A DNA stretch of 64,000 bases from RHKX01 sp963745755. Its GTDB lineage: Bacteria > Actinomycetota > Thermoleophilia > Solirubrobacterales > 70-9. The position numbers and the translations under genes were made by a program. Numbering within the stretch: position 1 is the stretch's first letter; each line of letters starts with the position of its first letter. Location: contig CAVUYP010000001.1 of assembly GCA_963745755.1 (NCBI GenBank), forward strand, positions 992,001 to 1,056,000, read 5' to 3'. Shown in pieces: positions 54,726 to 63,619 of this stretch. Below the pieces are notes generated by a model. The model was given only the letters and a program-made list of their open reading frames with translations. It was not told the origin of the DNA and did no database searches.

Positions 54726-55910
54726 TCAGGCGGCGACCTCGGTGTCGTCCTGCAGGGCCTCGAGGTAGCGCTCGGCGACGAGAGTGTCGAAGGCATGGAC
54801 GTCAGCCTCGTCGCCGGAGTACCTGCCGGCCGTGTATCCCTTCGTCCGCACGCCTTTCTGAGCCAGCTCGCAGACGTACCAGTCCTGGCGGTTGACGGTA
54901 TCCCAGAAGTCGACGGCGTCGCTCGCGTCGAAGTCCGGCCGGGCGATCGTCGCCGGCTCGAAGAACCACTCGCAGGTGACCTCGGTGTGGTCGACCGCCC
55001 GCGGCCAGAGCGTATGCAGCATCACGTAGTCGGGGTGGAGCGAGACGAGCGCGTTCGGAAACAGCGCGAAGTAGTAGACGGAATGGGCCTCGACGTCGTC
55101 GAGGCCGGCGATCGGCGGCCGGTAGCCCGCCTGCCCGGTGCTCATCGTCTCGGCGCCTTCGTTGAGCCGCATCGAGCCGCCGCACCAGCGCCCGATCCCG
55201 TGCTGGGAGTCGCCGCTTCGGTAGTCGCTGAGCGCATTCAGCTCCGGGTGGACGCCCGGGCAGTGCAGGCACTCGTTGTAGTTCTCGGCGATCCCCTTCC
55301 AGTTGGCGGCGACCTCGTAGGTCGTGCCGCGGGCGCGCTCGAGCGTGCCGAGCCGCCAGTGCTCGAGGAAGCCGAGCAGCTCGCCGACGTGCTCGGCCGG
55401 ATCCGGCGCCGTGCCGCTGAGGTCGACGAGCAGCAGTCCGCCGGCGACAGCCGAACGGACCTCGATGAGCCCGAAGCAGCTGCGGTCGAAGTTCTCGACG
55501 TCGTCCATGTGCGGGGCCGCGACGAGGCTGCCGTCGAGGTCGTAGGACCAGGCGTGGTAGGGGCACTGGATCCGCCTCCGAACCTTGCCCTCCGTCTCCT
55601 CGACGAGGCGGGCGCCACGGTGGCGACAGACGTTCAGGAATGCCCGCGGGGTTCCATCGGCGCCGGCGATCGCGAAGACGCTGCTGTCGCCGATCTCGCG
55701 CATCAGCCAGCTGCCCGGCTCGGCGACCGCCGAGGCGTGCCCGAAGCAGACCCAGCCGCCGAACAGGTTCTCGATCTCCCAATCGAGAACCGCCGGATCG
55801 GCGAAGGCGGCCGGCGGAAGCATCGACGCCCGCTCGACCGATTGCAGGGTTTCCTCGATGGCGTGGCGATCGAGCCGCAGCTCTCCGTTCGTCGCAATCG
55901 GCGTGCTCAT
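54726..55910 (-). CDS. Rieske 2Fe-2S aromatic-ring-hydroxylating-type oxygenase, alpha subunit
   Basis: This 394-aa protein has the Rieske cluster ligands CRHRG and CPYHAW (about 97-120) and the mononuclear-iron motif ENYNECLHCPGVHPELNAL (about 205-223), with the two histidines spaced H-x4-H. The ENYNEC...HPE form is typical of the choline/glycine-betaine/carnitine N-demethylating oxygenase group rather than ring dioxygenases, so a methylated amine is a reasonable substrate guess. No reductase partner lies nearby. GGAGA precedes ATG 55910. The promoter region holds operator site 2. Confidence 0.87.
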   Translation of the reverse strand: MSTPIATNGELRLDRHAIEETLQSVERASMLPPAAFADPAVLDWEIENLFGGWVCFGHASAVAEPGSWLMREIGDSSVFAIAGADGTPRAFLNVCRHRGARLVEETEGKVRRRIQCPYHAWSYDLDGSLVAAPHMDDVENFDRSCFGLIEVRSAVAGGLLLVDLSGTAPDPAEHVGELLGFLEHWRLGTLERARGTTYEVAANWKGIAENYNECLHCPGVHPELNALSDYRSGDSQHGIGRWCGGSMRLNEGAETMSTGQAGYRPPIAGLDDVEAHSVYYFALFPNALVSLHPDYVMLHTLWPRAVDHTEVTCEWFFEPATIARPDFDASDAVDFWDTVNRQDWYVCELAQKGVRTKGYTAGRYSGDEADVHAFDTLVAERYLEALQDDTEVAA

Positions 55911-55953
55911 CGGCGTCTCCTCGTTCGTCGTCTGCAGGCCAAATCCAGGGTCT

Positions 55954-55973
55954 GATTGACCTTGTAGTCAATC
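55954..55973. promoter_or_regulatory. Operator TTGAC-N6-GTCAA, site 2
   Basis: GATTGACCTTGTAGTCAATC has perfect 7-bp arms. It lies between the divergent Rieske oxygenase and acyl-CoA dehydrogenase genes, upstream of a TACAGT -10 box that ends 9 nt before GTG 56003. Its 16-bp core is identical to site 3. Confidence 0.75.
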
Positions 55974-56002
55974 GCACCAAACTATGTTACAGTCCCGGCC
56001 AA

Positions 56003-57226
56003 GTGGAGAGCGGCACCGACCAGACCAGGGCACCTGCCGATGCCGGACTCGAGGAGATTCCCTTCGAGCTCGACGATCGCGCCCGCGACATCCAGGCCCG
56101 CGCCCGCGCCTTCACCGAGGAGATCCTCTTCCCGCTCGAGGAGGAGGCGGAGCGCCGCCACGGCCGCCTTCCCGACGACGTCGTCGAGGGCGTCAAGCGT
56201 GCCGCCGCCGACGCCGGCCTGACCGGCGGCCTGCACCTCCCCGAGCACGGCGGCCAGGGCTGGTCGCGGCTCGAATGGGCACTGGTCGAGGAGCAGTGGG
56301 GACGCAGCACCAACGCGATCCACTGGCACGTCCCGAACGCCTACAACGTCTGGCACCACGCCAGCGAAGAGCAGATCCAGCGCTGGCTGGTCCCGGCCCT
56401 GCGCGGCGACGTCCGCGACGCCTACGCGGTCACCGAGCGCGACGCCGGCTCCGACCCGAGCCGGATCGCCACCGTCGCCGAGCCGAACGGCGACGGCTAC
56501 CGGATCAACGGCGAGAAGTGGTTCGTCACGACCGGCGACGTCGCCGCCGTCTACATCGTCATGGCGAACGTGATCGACGGCGGCGAGAAGCTGCCGACCC
56601 TGTTCGTCGTCGATCGCGACACGCCCGGCGTCGAGATCGTCGACGACCCCGCCTTCACCCACTCCTACCCGGACGGTCACCCGACGATCGTCTTCCGCGA
56701 CGTCGAGGTCGCCGCCGGCGACGCGATCGGCGGCATCGGCGGCGGCGACGAGCTGCAGCGCTCCTGGTTCATGGAGGAGCGGCTCGGAATCGCCGCCCGC
56801 TGCGTCGGCGCGATGTGGCGGCTGCTCGACGAGACCGTCGAATGGGCGGCGAGCCGCGAGCAGGGCGGCAGCCGGATCCTCGACTACCAGGGCGTCTCCT
56901 TCCCGCTCGCCGACTCCGCCGCCGACGCCGCCGCCGGCCGCCTGCTGACCCTGACCGTCGCCGAGCTCGCCGACCGCGGCGCCGACCTCAAGGTCGTCCA
57001 CGGCAAGGCCTCGATGGCGAAGCTGTTCACGAGCGAGACGGCCTGGCGCTGCGCCGATCGCTGCGTGCAGGCCTTCGGCGGGCGTGGCTATCTGCGCTCG
57101 AACGTCGCCGAGCGCTTCCTCCGCGAGCTTCGCGTCGATCGGATCTGGGAGGGGACGAGCGAGATCCAGCGCCTCGTCGTCGCCCGCGGGCTCGAGCGAC
57201 GCGGCGTCGAGCGGATGCTGCACTGA
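56003..57226 (+). CDS. Acyl-CoA dehydrogenase
   Basis: This 407-aa protein has AYAVTERDAGSDPSRIATVA and EKWFVTTGDVAAVYIVMAN (FAD/substrate region), VHGKASMAKLFTSETAWRCA and the C-terminal QAFGGRGYLRSNVAERFLRE with RIWEGTSEIQRLVVARGLER. It differs from the first acyl-CoA dehydrogenase in the window and has a ~30-aa N-terminal extension. The start is GTG 56003. The following synthetase gene begins 10 bp after its stop, so they form an operon. Confidence 0.9.
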   Translation: MESGTDQTRAPADAGLEEIPFELDDRARDIQARARAFTEEILFPLEEEAERRHGRLPDDVVEGVKRAAADAGLTGGLHLPEHGGQGWSRLEWALVEEQWGRSTNAIHWHVPNAYNVWHHASEEQIQRWLVPALRGDVRDAYAVTERDAGSDPSRIATVAEPNGDGYRINGEKWFVTTGDVAAVYIVMANVIDGGEKLPTLFVVDRDTPGVEIVDDPAFTHSYPDGHPTIVFRDVEVAAGDAIGGIGGGDELQRSWFMEERLGIAARCVGAMWRLLDETVEWAASREQGGSRILDYQGVSFPLADSAADAAAGRLLTLTVAELADRGADLKVVHGKASMAKLFTSETAWRCADRCVQAFGGRGYLRSNVAERFLRELRVDRIWEGTSEIQRLVVARGLERRGVERMLH

Positions 57227-57236
57227 TCGGGATCGG

Positions 57237-59326
57237 GTGACGGCGGCAAACGGTCTCTCCCGGCTGCTCGAGCCCCGTTCGATAGCCGTCGTCGGCGCCA
57301 CCGACCGGCCCGGCTCCTACGGCGAGACGCTGCTCCGCAACCTCGAGAGGCTCGGCTACGACGGCGAGGTCTGGGGTGTGAACCCGCGGCGCGACCGGAT
57401 CCGCGGGGTGCGCTGCGTGGCAAGCCTCGCCGAGCTGCCGGGCCCGGTCGACGCCGTCGCCGTCGCCGTGCCGGCCGGCGCCGTCCCCGACATCATCGAC
57501 GACGCCGTCGCGCTCGGCTGCGGCGGCGCGGTGGTCGTATCCGCCGGCTTCGGCGAGGTCGAGTCGGGCCGCGAGCTCGAGGAGCGAACTGGTCGCGACC
57601 GCGCGGTCGGCCGGCTTTCCGGTCTGCGGGCCGAACGGCAACGGGATCGTCAACTTCCCCGGCCGCGTCCGGCCTCTGGGGCGATTCGGTTCACCCGCTG
57701 CCGACCGGCGGCGTGGCGTTGATCTCGCAGAGCGGCAACGTCGCCGTCAACGCGCTCGGCTCGCGCCGCGGGATCGGCTTCCACACGGTGATCTCGACCG
57801 GCAACCAGTCGGTCTGCGACGCCAGCGACTGGCTCGGTGCCGTCAGCGCCGCCGACGGCGTCCGCTCAATCGCGCTGTTCCTCGAATCGGACGGCGACGG
57901 CGAGCGCTTCGCCACGGCGCTCGCCGGCTGCGCCGAGCGCGGCATCGGCGTCGTCGTCCTCAAGGTCGGCTCCTCCGCGGCCGGAGCCGGAGCGGCCGCC
58001 GCCCACACCGGCTCGCTGGCCGGTGATCAGCGTGTCTTCCGGGCGCTGATCGAGGAGGCCGGAGCGTCCTGGGCCCGCGACCCGCACGAGCTGATCGAGC
58101 TAGCTCGGGTCCTCGCCGAGCCGCGCGCCCGCCCCGACCGCAGCGGCGGGCTCGCCTTCCTGACCTGCTCCGGCGGCGACTCGGGTATCGCCGCCGACGA
58201 GGCCGACCGGCTCGGCGTCGAGCTGCCGGCGCTCGCCGCAACGACCAGGGAGCGGCTCGCCGAGCTCCTCCCCGAGGCGGCGACGATCGCCAACCCGCTC
58301 GATTACACGTCGCAGATCTGGGCCGAGCGCGACCGCCTCGCCGCAATCGTCGCCACGGTCGGCGACGACCCGGCGATCGACCAGATGGTGGTCTTCCACG
58401 ACACGCCCGTCGACCTCCCCGCCGAGAGCGAGCCGGGCTGGCGGGAGACGCGCCGCGGTCTCGCCGACGGCGCCGAGCGCTCCGCCGCGGCCGGTCTGTT
58501 CGCCTCGACCCTTCCCGATCTGATCGGCGAGGAGGTGATCGCCGAGCTGTCGGCCCGCGGCCTGGCCTCGGTCCAGGGCCTGATCACGGCCGTCTACTGC
58601 GCCGCCCAGCTGCGCCGTGCGCCAGGCGATCCCGAGCGGCTGCTGGCGATCGCGGCCGCCGCCGCACGGGCGGCGCTCGAACGGCGGCGGCGGCGACTGG
58701 CTCGGCGAGGCCGAGGCGAAGCAGCTGGTCGGCGCGGCCGGCGTTCCCGTCCCGGCGCTGCGCGACCGCCGCCGACCGTGACGCGGCCGTGGCCGCCGCG
58801 ACCGAGCTCGGGCTGCCGGTCGCCGCTGAAGCTCTCCTCGGCCGCGATCCAGCACAAGAGCGACGCCGGCGCCATCGAGCTCGGGCTCGGCTCGACCGCC
58901 GAGGTCGCTGCCGCCGCCGACCGGCTGCTCGCCCTACCGGCCGCGCAGGGAGCGGAGCTGCTCATCGAGCGGATGGCGCCGCCCGGCGTCGAGCTGCTCG
59001 TCGCCGCCCGCGCCGACGCCGTCGTGCCGGCGCTGGTGATCGGCCTCGGCGGGATCTGGGCGGAGGCGTTCGACGACGTCGCCGTCGTGCCGCTGCCGGC
59101 CGCGCCGGAGCGGATCGAGCGCGCCCTGCGCGGGCTCCGCAGCGCCGCGCTGCTGACCGGTGGCCGCGGCGGCGAGCCCGTCGATCTCGCCGCGGTCTGC
59201 GACGCAGCCGCCCGCACCGGCGACGCGCTGCTCGACGCCGGCCTCGACCTGATCGAGCTCAACCCGCTGATCGCCGGCCCGGACGGCTGTGTCGCCGTCG
59301 ACGCGGTCGCCCGCCGCAGCGGCTGA
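57237..59326 (+). pseudogene. ADP-forming acyl-CoA synthetase, broken by five frameshifts
   Basis: The pieces match NDP-forming acetyl/acyl-CoA synthetase: the CoA-binding domain (SIAVVGATDRPGSYGETLLR), GVALISQSGNVAVNALGSRR, AAHTGSLAGDQRVFRALIEE with the phosphohistidine region, and the ATP-grasp part (LKLSSAAIQHKSDAGAIELG, ELNPLIAGPDG). Frame changes occur near 57589, 57668, 58690, 58762 and 58828. Each behaves as a +1 insertion, and removing five bases gives a 694-aa protein, the normal length. The density of shifts is far above the rest of the window, so the gene may be decaying, although local sequencing error is possible. Confidence 0.8.
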
Positions 59327-59356
59327 CCCCCGCCCCCGCCCCCGCCCGGTCCACAT

Positions 59357-59448
59357 CCCGCCCGCGTCGGCACCCCCGTCCCGCCCGCGTCGGCGCCCCC
59401 GCCCCGCGGGCGTCGGCGTCGGCGTCCCGCCCGCGTCGGCGCCCCCGC
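59357..59448. repeat. 23-bp tandem repeat
   Basis: Four units of 23 bp based on CCCGCCCGCGTCGGCGCCCC, with unit 3 diverged, lie between the synthetase stop and hairpin repeat 6. A partial fifth unit follows. No coding or regulatory role is visible. Confidence 0.7.
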
Positions 59449-59494
59449 CCGCGTCGGGTCCGCTTCTCCCGCCCGCGCCCACCCCGCTTCTCGC

Positions 59495-59543
59495 GCCGAG
59501 GTAGAGGAAACCGGCAATGATTCCCCGTTTCCTCGACCTCGGC
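59495..59543. repeat. Intergenic hairpin repeat, copy 6
   Basis: Arms GCCGAGGTAGAGGAAAC and GTTTCCTCGACCTCGGC flank CGGCAATGATTCCCC, in the same orientation as copy 1. It lies between the convergent synthetase and aminotransferase genes. Confidence 0.85.
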
Positions 59544-59580
59544 GGTTGGCTGACTCGACGGCGCTGGGGTCAGCGAGGGA

Positions 59581-60955
59581 TCAGACGGGGGCGCCGGCGC
59601 GCAGGTGGTCGGTCGCGTGCTCGAGGCCGTGGCGGAGGATCTCGGTGATCTCCTCGAACAGGGCGAGCGTCGGCGACCAGCGGCGGCGCGATCTGGACGA
59701 TCGGCTCGGAGCGGTCGTCGAGCCGGCAGATCATCCCGCGCTCGAAGAGGCGGTCGGAGAGGACGTCCTTGAGCAGCCAGTTGGCCTCGGCCTCGGTCAG
59801 CGACTCCTTCGTCTCCTGGTCGCGGACGATCTCGATCGCGAAGAAGTGGCCGAGCCCGCGGACGTCGCCGACGATCGGGATGTCCTTGAGCCCCTCGAGC
59901 ATCGCCCGCGCCTTCGGCTCGTTGGCGAGCACGTTCTCGAAGATCTTCTCGCGCTCGAAGATCTCGATCGCCTTCAGGGCGATCGCCGAGCCGACCGGAT
60001 GGCCGCCGAACGTGAGCCCGTGCAGGTAGTCGCCGCGGCCGGTCAGGAACGGCTCGGCGACCTTGTCGGAGATCATCACCCCGCCCATCGCGGCGTGCGC
60101 CCCGGTCAGCCCCTTGGCGAAGGTGATCAGGTCGGGCGAATACTCGAGCCGCTGGGCGCCGAACCAGGTGCCGAGCCGGCCGAACGCGCAGATCACCTCG
60201 TCGGAGACGAGCAGGATCCCGTAGCGGTCGCAGATCTCGCGCAGGCCCTGCCAGTAGCCGGCCGGCGGCACGATCGATCCGCCGGCGTTCTGGACCGGCT
60301 CCATGATGATCATCGCGATCGTCTCCGGGCGCTCGAACTCGATCGTCGTCTCGATCTCGTCGAGCAGCGCCCGGGTGAAGGCGGCCTCGTCGTCGCCGGC
60401 CGGATGCCGGTAGGCGTTCGTCGAGGAGACGTGCATGGTCGGGATGCCGAGCGGCTCGAAGGCGGTCCGGCAGATCGGGATGCCGGTGAACGACAGCGCC
60501 CCCATCGTCACCCCGTGGTAGGCGTCGCGGCGGGCGATCACCTTGCGGCGCTGGGGCTCGCCGTTGGCCTGATGCCACTGGACCGCCAGCTTGTAGGCCG
60601 ACTCGACGGACTCCGAGCCGCCCGACGTGAAGAAGACCCGCTCGAAGCCGTCGGGCGCGAGCTCGGCAAGCTTGGTGGCGAGCTCGATCGCCGGCGGATG
60701 GGCGACGGTCCAGTTGCTCGTGTAGGGCAGCGAGCTCATCTGCGCCGCCGCGGCGGCGCCGATCTCCTCGCCGTGCGAGTGTCCGAGGTTGAGGCAGTAG
60801 AGGCCCGACAACCCGTCGATGTAGCGGTTGCCCTTGTCGTCGAAGACGAAGCTGTCCTCGCCGCGGACGATCACGGGGATGTCCTCGGCGGCGGCGGTCA
60901 TGTCAGAGAAATGCAGCATCAGATGCTGCTTGGCGCGTGTCTGGAGATCTGTCAT
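59581..60955 (-). CDS. Class III (omega) aminotransferase (frameshifted near its end)
   Basis: This PLP enzyme has LYCLNLGHSHGEEIGAAAAA, FFTSGGSESVESAYKLAVQW, AYHGVTMGALSFTG, the PLP aspartate in LLVSDEVICAFGRLG and the Schiff-base lysine in DLITFAKGLTGAHAAMGG. The last ~35 residues (LALFEEITEILRHGLEHATD) are in another frame because of an extra base near 59672; corrected length is 457 aa. It probably transaminates an omega-amino acid, polyamine or taurine-like amine to pyruvate. A TAAACT -10 box ends 8 nt before ATG 60955. It is divergent from FAD oxidoreductase copy 3 across operator site 3. Confidence 0.88.
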
Positions 60956-60988
60956 CGGATCGGAGTTTAGGGGCTCGGAGGGCGATTG

Positions 60989-61004
60989 TTGACCTTGTAG
61001 TCAA
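60989..61004. promoter_or_regulatory. Operator TTGAC-N6-GTCAA, site 3
   Basis: TTGACCTTGTAGTCAA is identical to the core of site 2, including its six-base spacer, and again lies between two divergent genes. Confidence 0.75.
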
Positions 61005-61029
61005 TTGTACTTTCTGTTAGTTTGCCCGG

Positions 61030-62733
61030 ATGGAAATCACAGGGAGCACCCCCGCGTCCGCGTCCACCTCGAACAACGGACACGGCCCCGCGGCCGGATC
61101 CGGTGGCGGCAGCTGGGACGCGATCGTCGTCGGCGGCGGCCACAACGGCCTCACCACCGGCGCCTACCTCGCCAAGGCGGGTCTGCGGACGCTGATCCTC
61201 GAGCGGCGCCACATCCTCGGCGGCGCCTGCGTCACCGAGGAGGTCTGGCCCGGCGCCCGCGTCTCGCGCTGCTCCTACGTCGTCTCGATGCTGCAGCCGA
61301 AGGTCGTCGCCGACCTCGAGCTGAAGCGCTTCGGCTACGAGGCCTATCCGCTCGATCCCGCCTACGCGGCGATGACCCCGGACGGGCCGATCATCTTCCA
61401 CGACGACGTCGTCAAGACCCAGGAGTCGATCGCCCGCTTCAGCAAGAAGGACGCCGAGGCCTACGGCAAGTTCGAGGAGCTGCTGTTCATGGCCGCCGAC
61501 TTCGTGCGGCCGATGATGATCCGCCAGCCCCCCGCCCCCGGCTCGCGCGCCCCGGGCGACATCGCCGGGATCCTCAAGGAGGCGGGCCGGATCGCCGGCA
61601 TGTCCCAGCGCGACGTCCAGCAGCTGATCCGGATCTTCACGATGTCGGTCGGCGACTGGCTCGACGGCCTCTTCGAGAACGACTACCTGAAGGGCTCGAT
61701 CGCCTCGACCGGCGTCGTCGGCGTCTGGGCCGGCCCCTACTCGCCCGGCACCGCCTACAACCTCCTCCACCATGCGCTCGGCGAGCTCGACGGCCAGATC
61801 GGCTCGTGGGGCCAGGTGATCGGCGGGATGGGCGCGATCAGCGAGGCGATCGCCTCCAGCGCCCGCGCCGCCGGCGCCGAGATCCGGACCGAGGCCGAGG
61901 TCGTCAGCATCGATTCCAGCGGCGGCCGGGTGACCGGCGTGACGCTCGCCGACGGCAGCGTCCACCGCGCCCCGATCGTCGCCTCCGGGGCCCACCCGAA
62001 GACGACGATCATGGACCTCGCCGGCGCCGACAACTTCCCCGACGACGTCCGCGAGGACATGGCCGCCTACCGGACCCGCGGCGCCTCCGTGAAGATCAAC
62101 ATGGTCCTCTCCGAGGCGCCCGTCTACGAGGGACTCAGCGAGGAGGACTCCCGGCACCTGCTCACCGCCGGCGTCAACTGGTGCCCGTCGCTCGACTACC
62201 TCGAGCGGGCCTGGCAGGACGCCGTCCGCGGCGTCCCATCCGAGCATCCCTACGTCGAGATGGAGGTCCCCTCCTCGATCGATCCGACGCTGACCGACGA
62301 CGGCCGCTGGATCGCGACGATGTTCACCCAGTACGGCCCGACCGAGCACGAGCAGTGGCCGGAGGGCTCCCGCGAGCGCTACGCCGACACCTGCATCGCC
62401 AGCATCGGCGAGTACGCGACCAACCTGCCCGGCTCGATCGTCGAGCGCGAGGTGCTGGCGCCGCCGGACCTCGAGGACATCTTCGGCCTCGTCGACGGAT
62501 CGATCTTCCAGGGCGAGCAGGACATCGCCCAGATGGCGTTCATGCGCCCGACGCCGACGCTCTCCAAGTACGCGACGCCGCTGCACGGCCTCTACCTGTG
62601 CGGCGCCGGCACCCACCCCGGCGGCGGCGTGATGGCCGCCTCGGGCCACAACGCCGCCCAGCGGATCCTCAAGGACCGCCGCCGCCAGGCCGGCCTGCGC
62701 GGCCGCCTCGGGCGACGCCGCGCGACCGCCTGA
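61030..62733 (+). CDS. FAD-dependent oxidoreductase, PYROXD2-like, copy 3
   Basis: This 567-aa protein has the FAD motif IVVGGGHNGLTTGAYLAKAG, ERRHILGGACVTEEVWPGAR and the C-terminal YLCGAGTHPGGGVMAASGHN. It is clearly related to the tandem copies at 51-55 kb but belongs to a different subgroup: it has a ~28-aa polar N-terminal extension and a distinct middle (QRDVQQLIRIFTMSVGDWLD, GVVGVWAGPYSPGTAYNLLH). The start is ATG 61030, with TTAGTT seven bases upstream. Control by operator site 3 is likely. Confidence 0.87.
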   Translation: MEITGSTPASASTSNNGHGPAAGSGGGSWDAIVVGGGHNGLTTGAYLAKAGLRTLILERRHILGGACVTEEVWPGARVSRCSYVVSMLQPKVVADLELKRFGYEAYPLDPAYAAMTPDGPIIFHDDVVKTQESIARFSKKDAEAYGKFEELLFMAADFVRPMMIRQPPAPGSRAPGDIAGILKEAGRIAGMSQRDVQQLIRIFTMSVGDWLDGLFENDYLKGSIASTGVVGVWAGPYSPGTAYNLLHHALGELDGQIGSWGQVIGGMGAISEAIASSARAAGAEIRTEAEVVSIDSSGGRVTGVTLADGSVHRAPIVASGAHPKTTIMDLAGADNFPDDVREDMAAYRTRGASVKINMVLSEAPVYEGLSEEDSRHLLTAGVNWCPSLDYLERAWQDAVRGVPSEHPYVEMEVPSSIDPTLTDDGRWIATMFTQYGPTEHEQWPEGSRERYADTCIASIGEYATNLPGSIVEREVLAPPDLEDIFGLVDGSIFQGEQDIAQMAFMRPTPTLSKYATPLHGLYLCGAGTHPGGGVMAASGHNAAQRILKDRRRQAGLRGRLGRRRATA

Positions 62734-62760
62734 TCGGCCGGCCCGGGCGGAGCGCAGCGC

Positions 62761-62766
62761 TACCCT
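62761..62766 (+). promoter_or_regulatory. Leaderless -10 box (TACCCT) of the small membrane protein gene
   Basis: The box ends exactly 6 nt before GTG 62773. Confidence 0.5.
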
Positions 62767-62772
62767 GAACGG

Positions 62773-63228
62773 GTGCTGCCGCTGGGGATCAGCAATGGCG
62801 AGGTGATCATCATCGTCGTGCTCGTCGTCGCGCCGATCGCCGCGATCGCCTTCGCCGGCTCCGGCGCCGTCTACCGCGAGATCGGCAGGGGCACGTTCGC
62901 GATGGACCACGACCAGCGGCCCACCGCCGGCGACCTCGGAGCCGCGTTGAGCAGGGCAGCCCGCGAGGCCGAGATCAGGCAGATGCTCGAGGCCAAGGCG
63001 TTCCGCCAGATCGAGCGCGGCGAGACGCCGATCGACATCGAGGCCGAGCTCGCCAGGCTGACCGCCCCGGCGACCGTCGAGCTGCGCGCCGATCCGGCCC
63101 TGGTCGCCGAGATCCGGCAGCTCGTCGTCGCCCGCAACGAGCGCCGGGCGCGGCAGGGCAAGGACCCGCTCGACGTCGACGCCGAGATCGCCCGCCAGCT
63201 CCGCGACCTCGAGGGCCTCGGCCAGTAG
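62773..63228 (+). CDS. Small membrane-anchored hypothetical protein
   Basis: This 151-aa protein has one N-terminal transmembrane helix (VIIIVVLVVAPIAAIAFAGS) followed by a charged helical domain. Two related segments occur in it: FRQIERGETPIDIEAELARL and NERRARQGKDPLDVDAEIAR, an internal duplication with an R-G/K-E/D-x-P-(I/L)-D-(I/V) core. I do not recognise the family. The leaderless GTG start is supported by the TACCCT box. Confidence 0.65.
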   Translation: MLPLGISNGEVIIIVVLVVAPIAAIAFAGSGAVYREIGRGTFAMDHDQRPTAGDLGAALSRAAREAEIRQMLEAKAFRQIERGETPIDIEAELARLTAPATVELRADPALVAEIRQLVVARNERRARQGKDPLDVDAEIARQLRDLEGLGQ

Positions 63229-63278
63229 CCGGCACCGGGCGAGTCGCGCGGCCGTCGATTCAGGGTATAAACCGCGCG

Positions 63279-63617
63279 ATGGCCGACGTCGGCGACATCT
63301 ACGAGCTCGACCAGCTCGCCGTCCAGCCCGGCACCTACGTGAACCCGCAGACCGAGGTCGTGATCATCGTCGAGGACTCGGCGGCGGTCGATCAGGAGGT
63401 CTTCGAGGAGGAGGGAACCGAGGGCACCGAGTGGGTCCGCGTCTCCGACGAGGTCCCGGTCGACGAGACGCTGCTCGAGGAAGCGCTCGAGGAGTTCCAG
63501 AGCAGCCGCCATCCGGTCGCTGCATCGCAGGCCTCGAGCATCGCCGTCGACGACGCCCTCGACGAGGACGACGATCCCGTCCTCGAGCCCGATCCCGACG
63601 TCGAGGACGAGGACTGA
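63279..63617 (+). CDS. Acidic hypothetical protein
   Basis: This 112-aa protein is very acidic, with a C-terminal run of aspartate and glutamate (VDDALDEDDDPVLEPDPDVE) and a short beta-rich N-terminus (ELDQLAVQPGTYVNPQTEVV). A TATAAA box ends 7 nt before ATG 63279. It ends 2 bp before the bcp gene start, so both are co-transcribed. Function unknown. Confidence 0.65.
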   Translation: MADVGDIYELDQLAVQPGTYVNPQTEVVIIVEDSAAVDQEVFEEEGTEGTEWVRVSDEVPVDETLLEEALEEFQSSRHPVAASQASSIAVDDALDEDDDPVLEPDPDVEDED

Positions 63618-63619
63618 AG

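Noticed and set aside
60967..62910. A 647-codon minus-strand frame opposite FAD oxidoreductase copy 3
   Set aside because: The plus-strand gene has clear FAD motifs; this frame has none.
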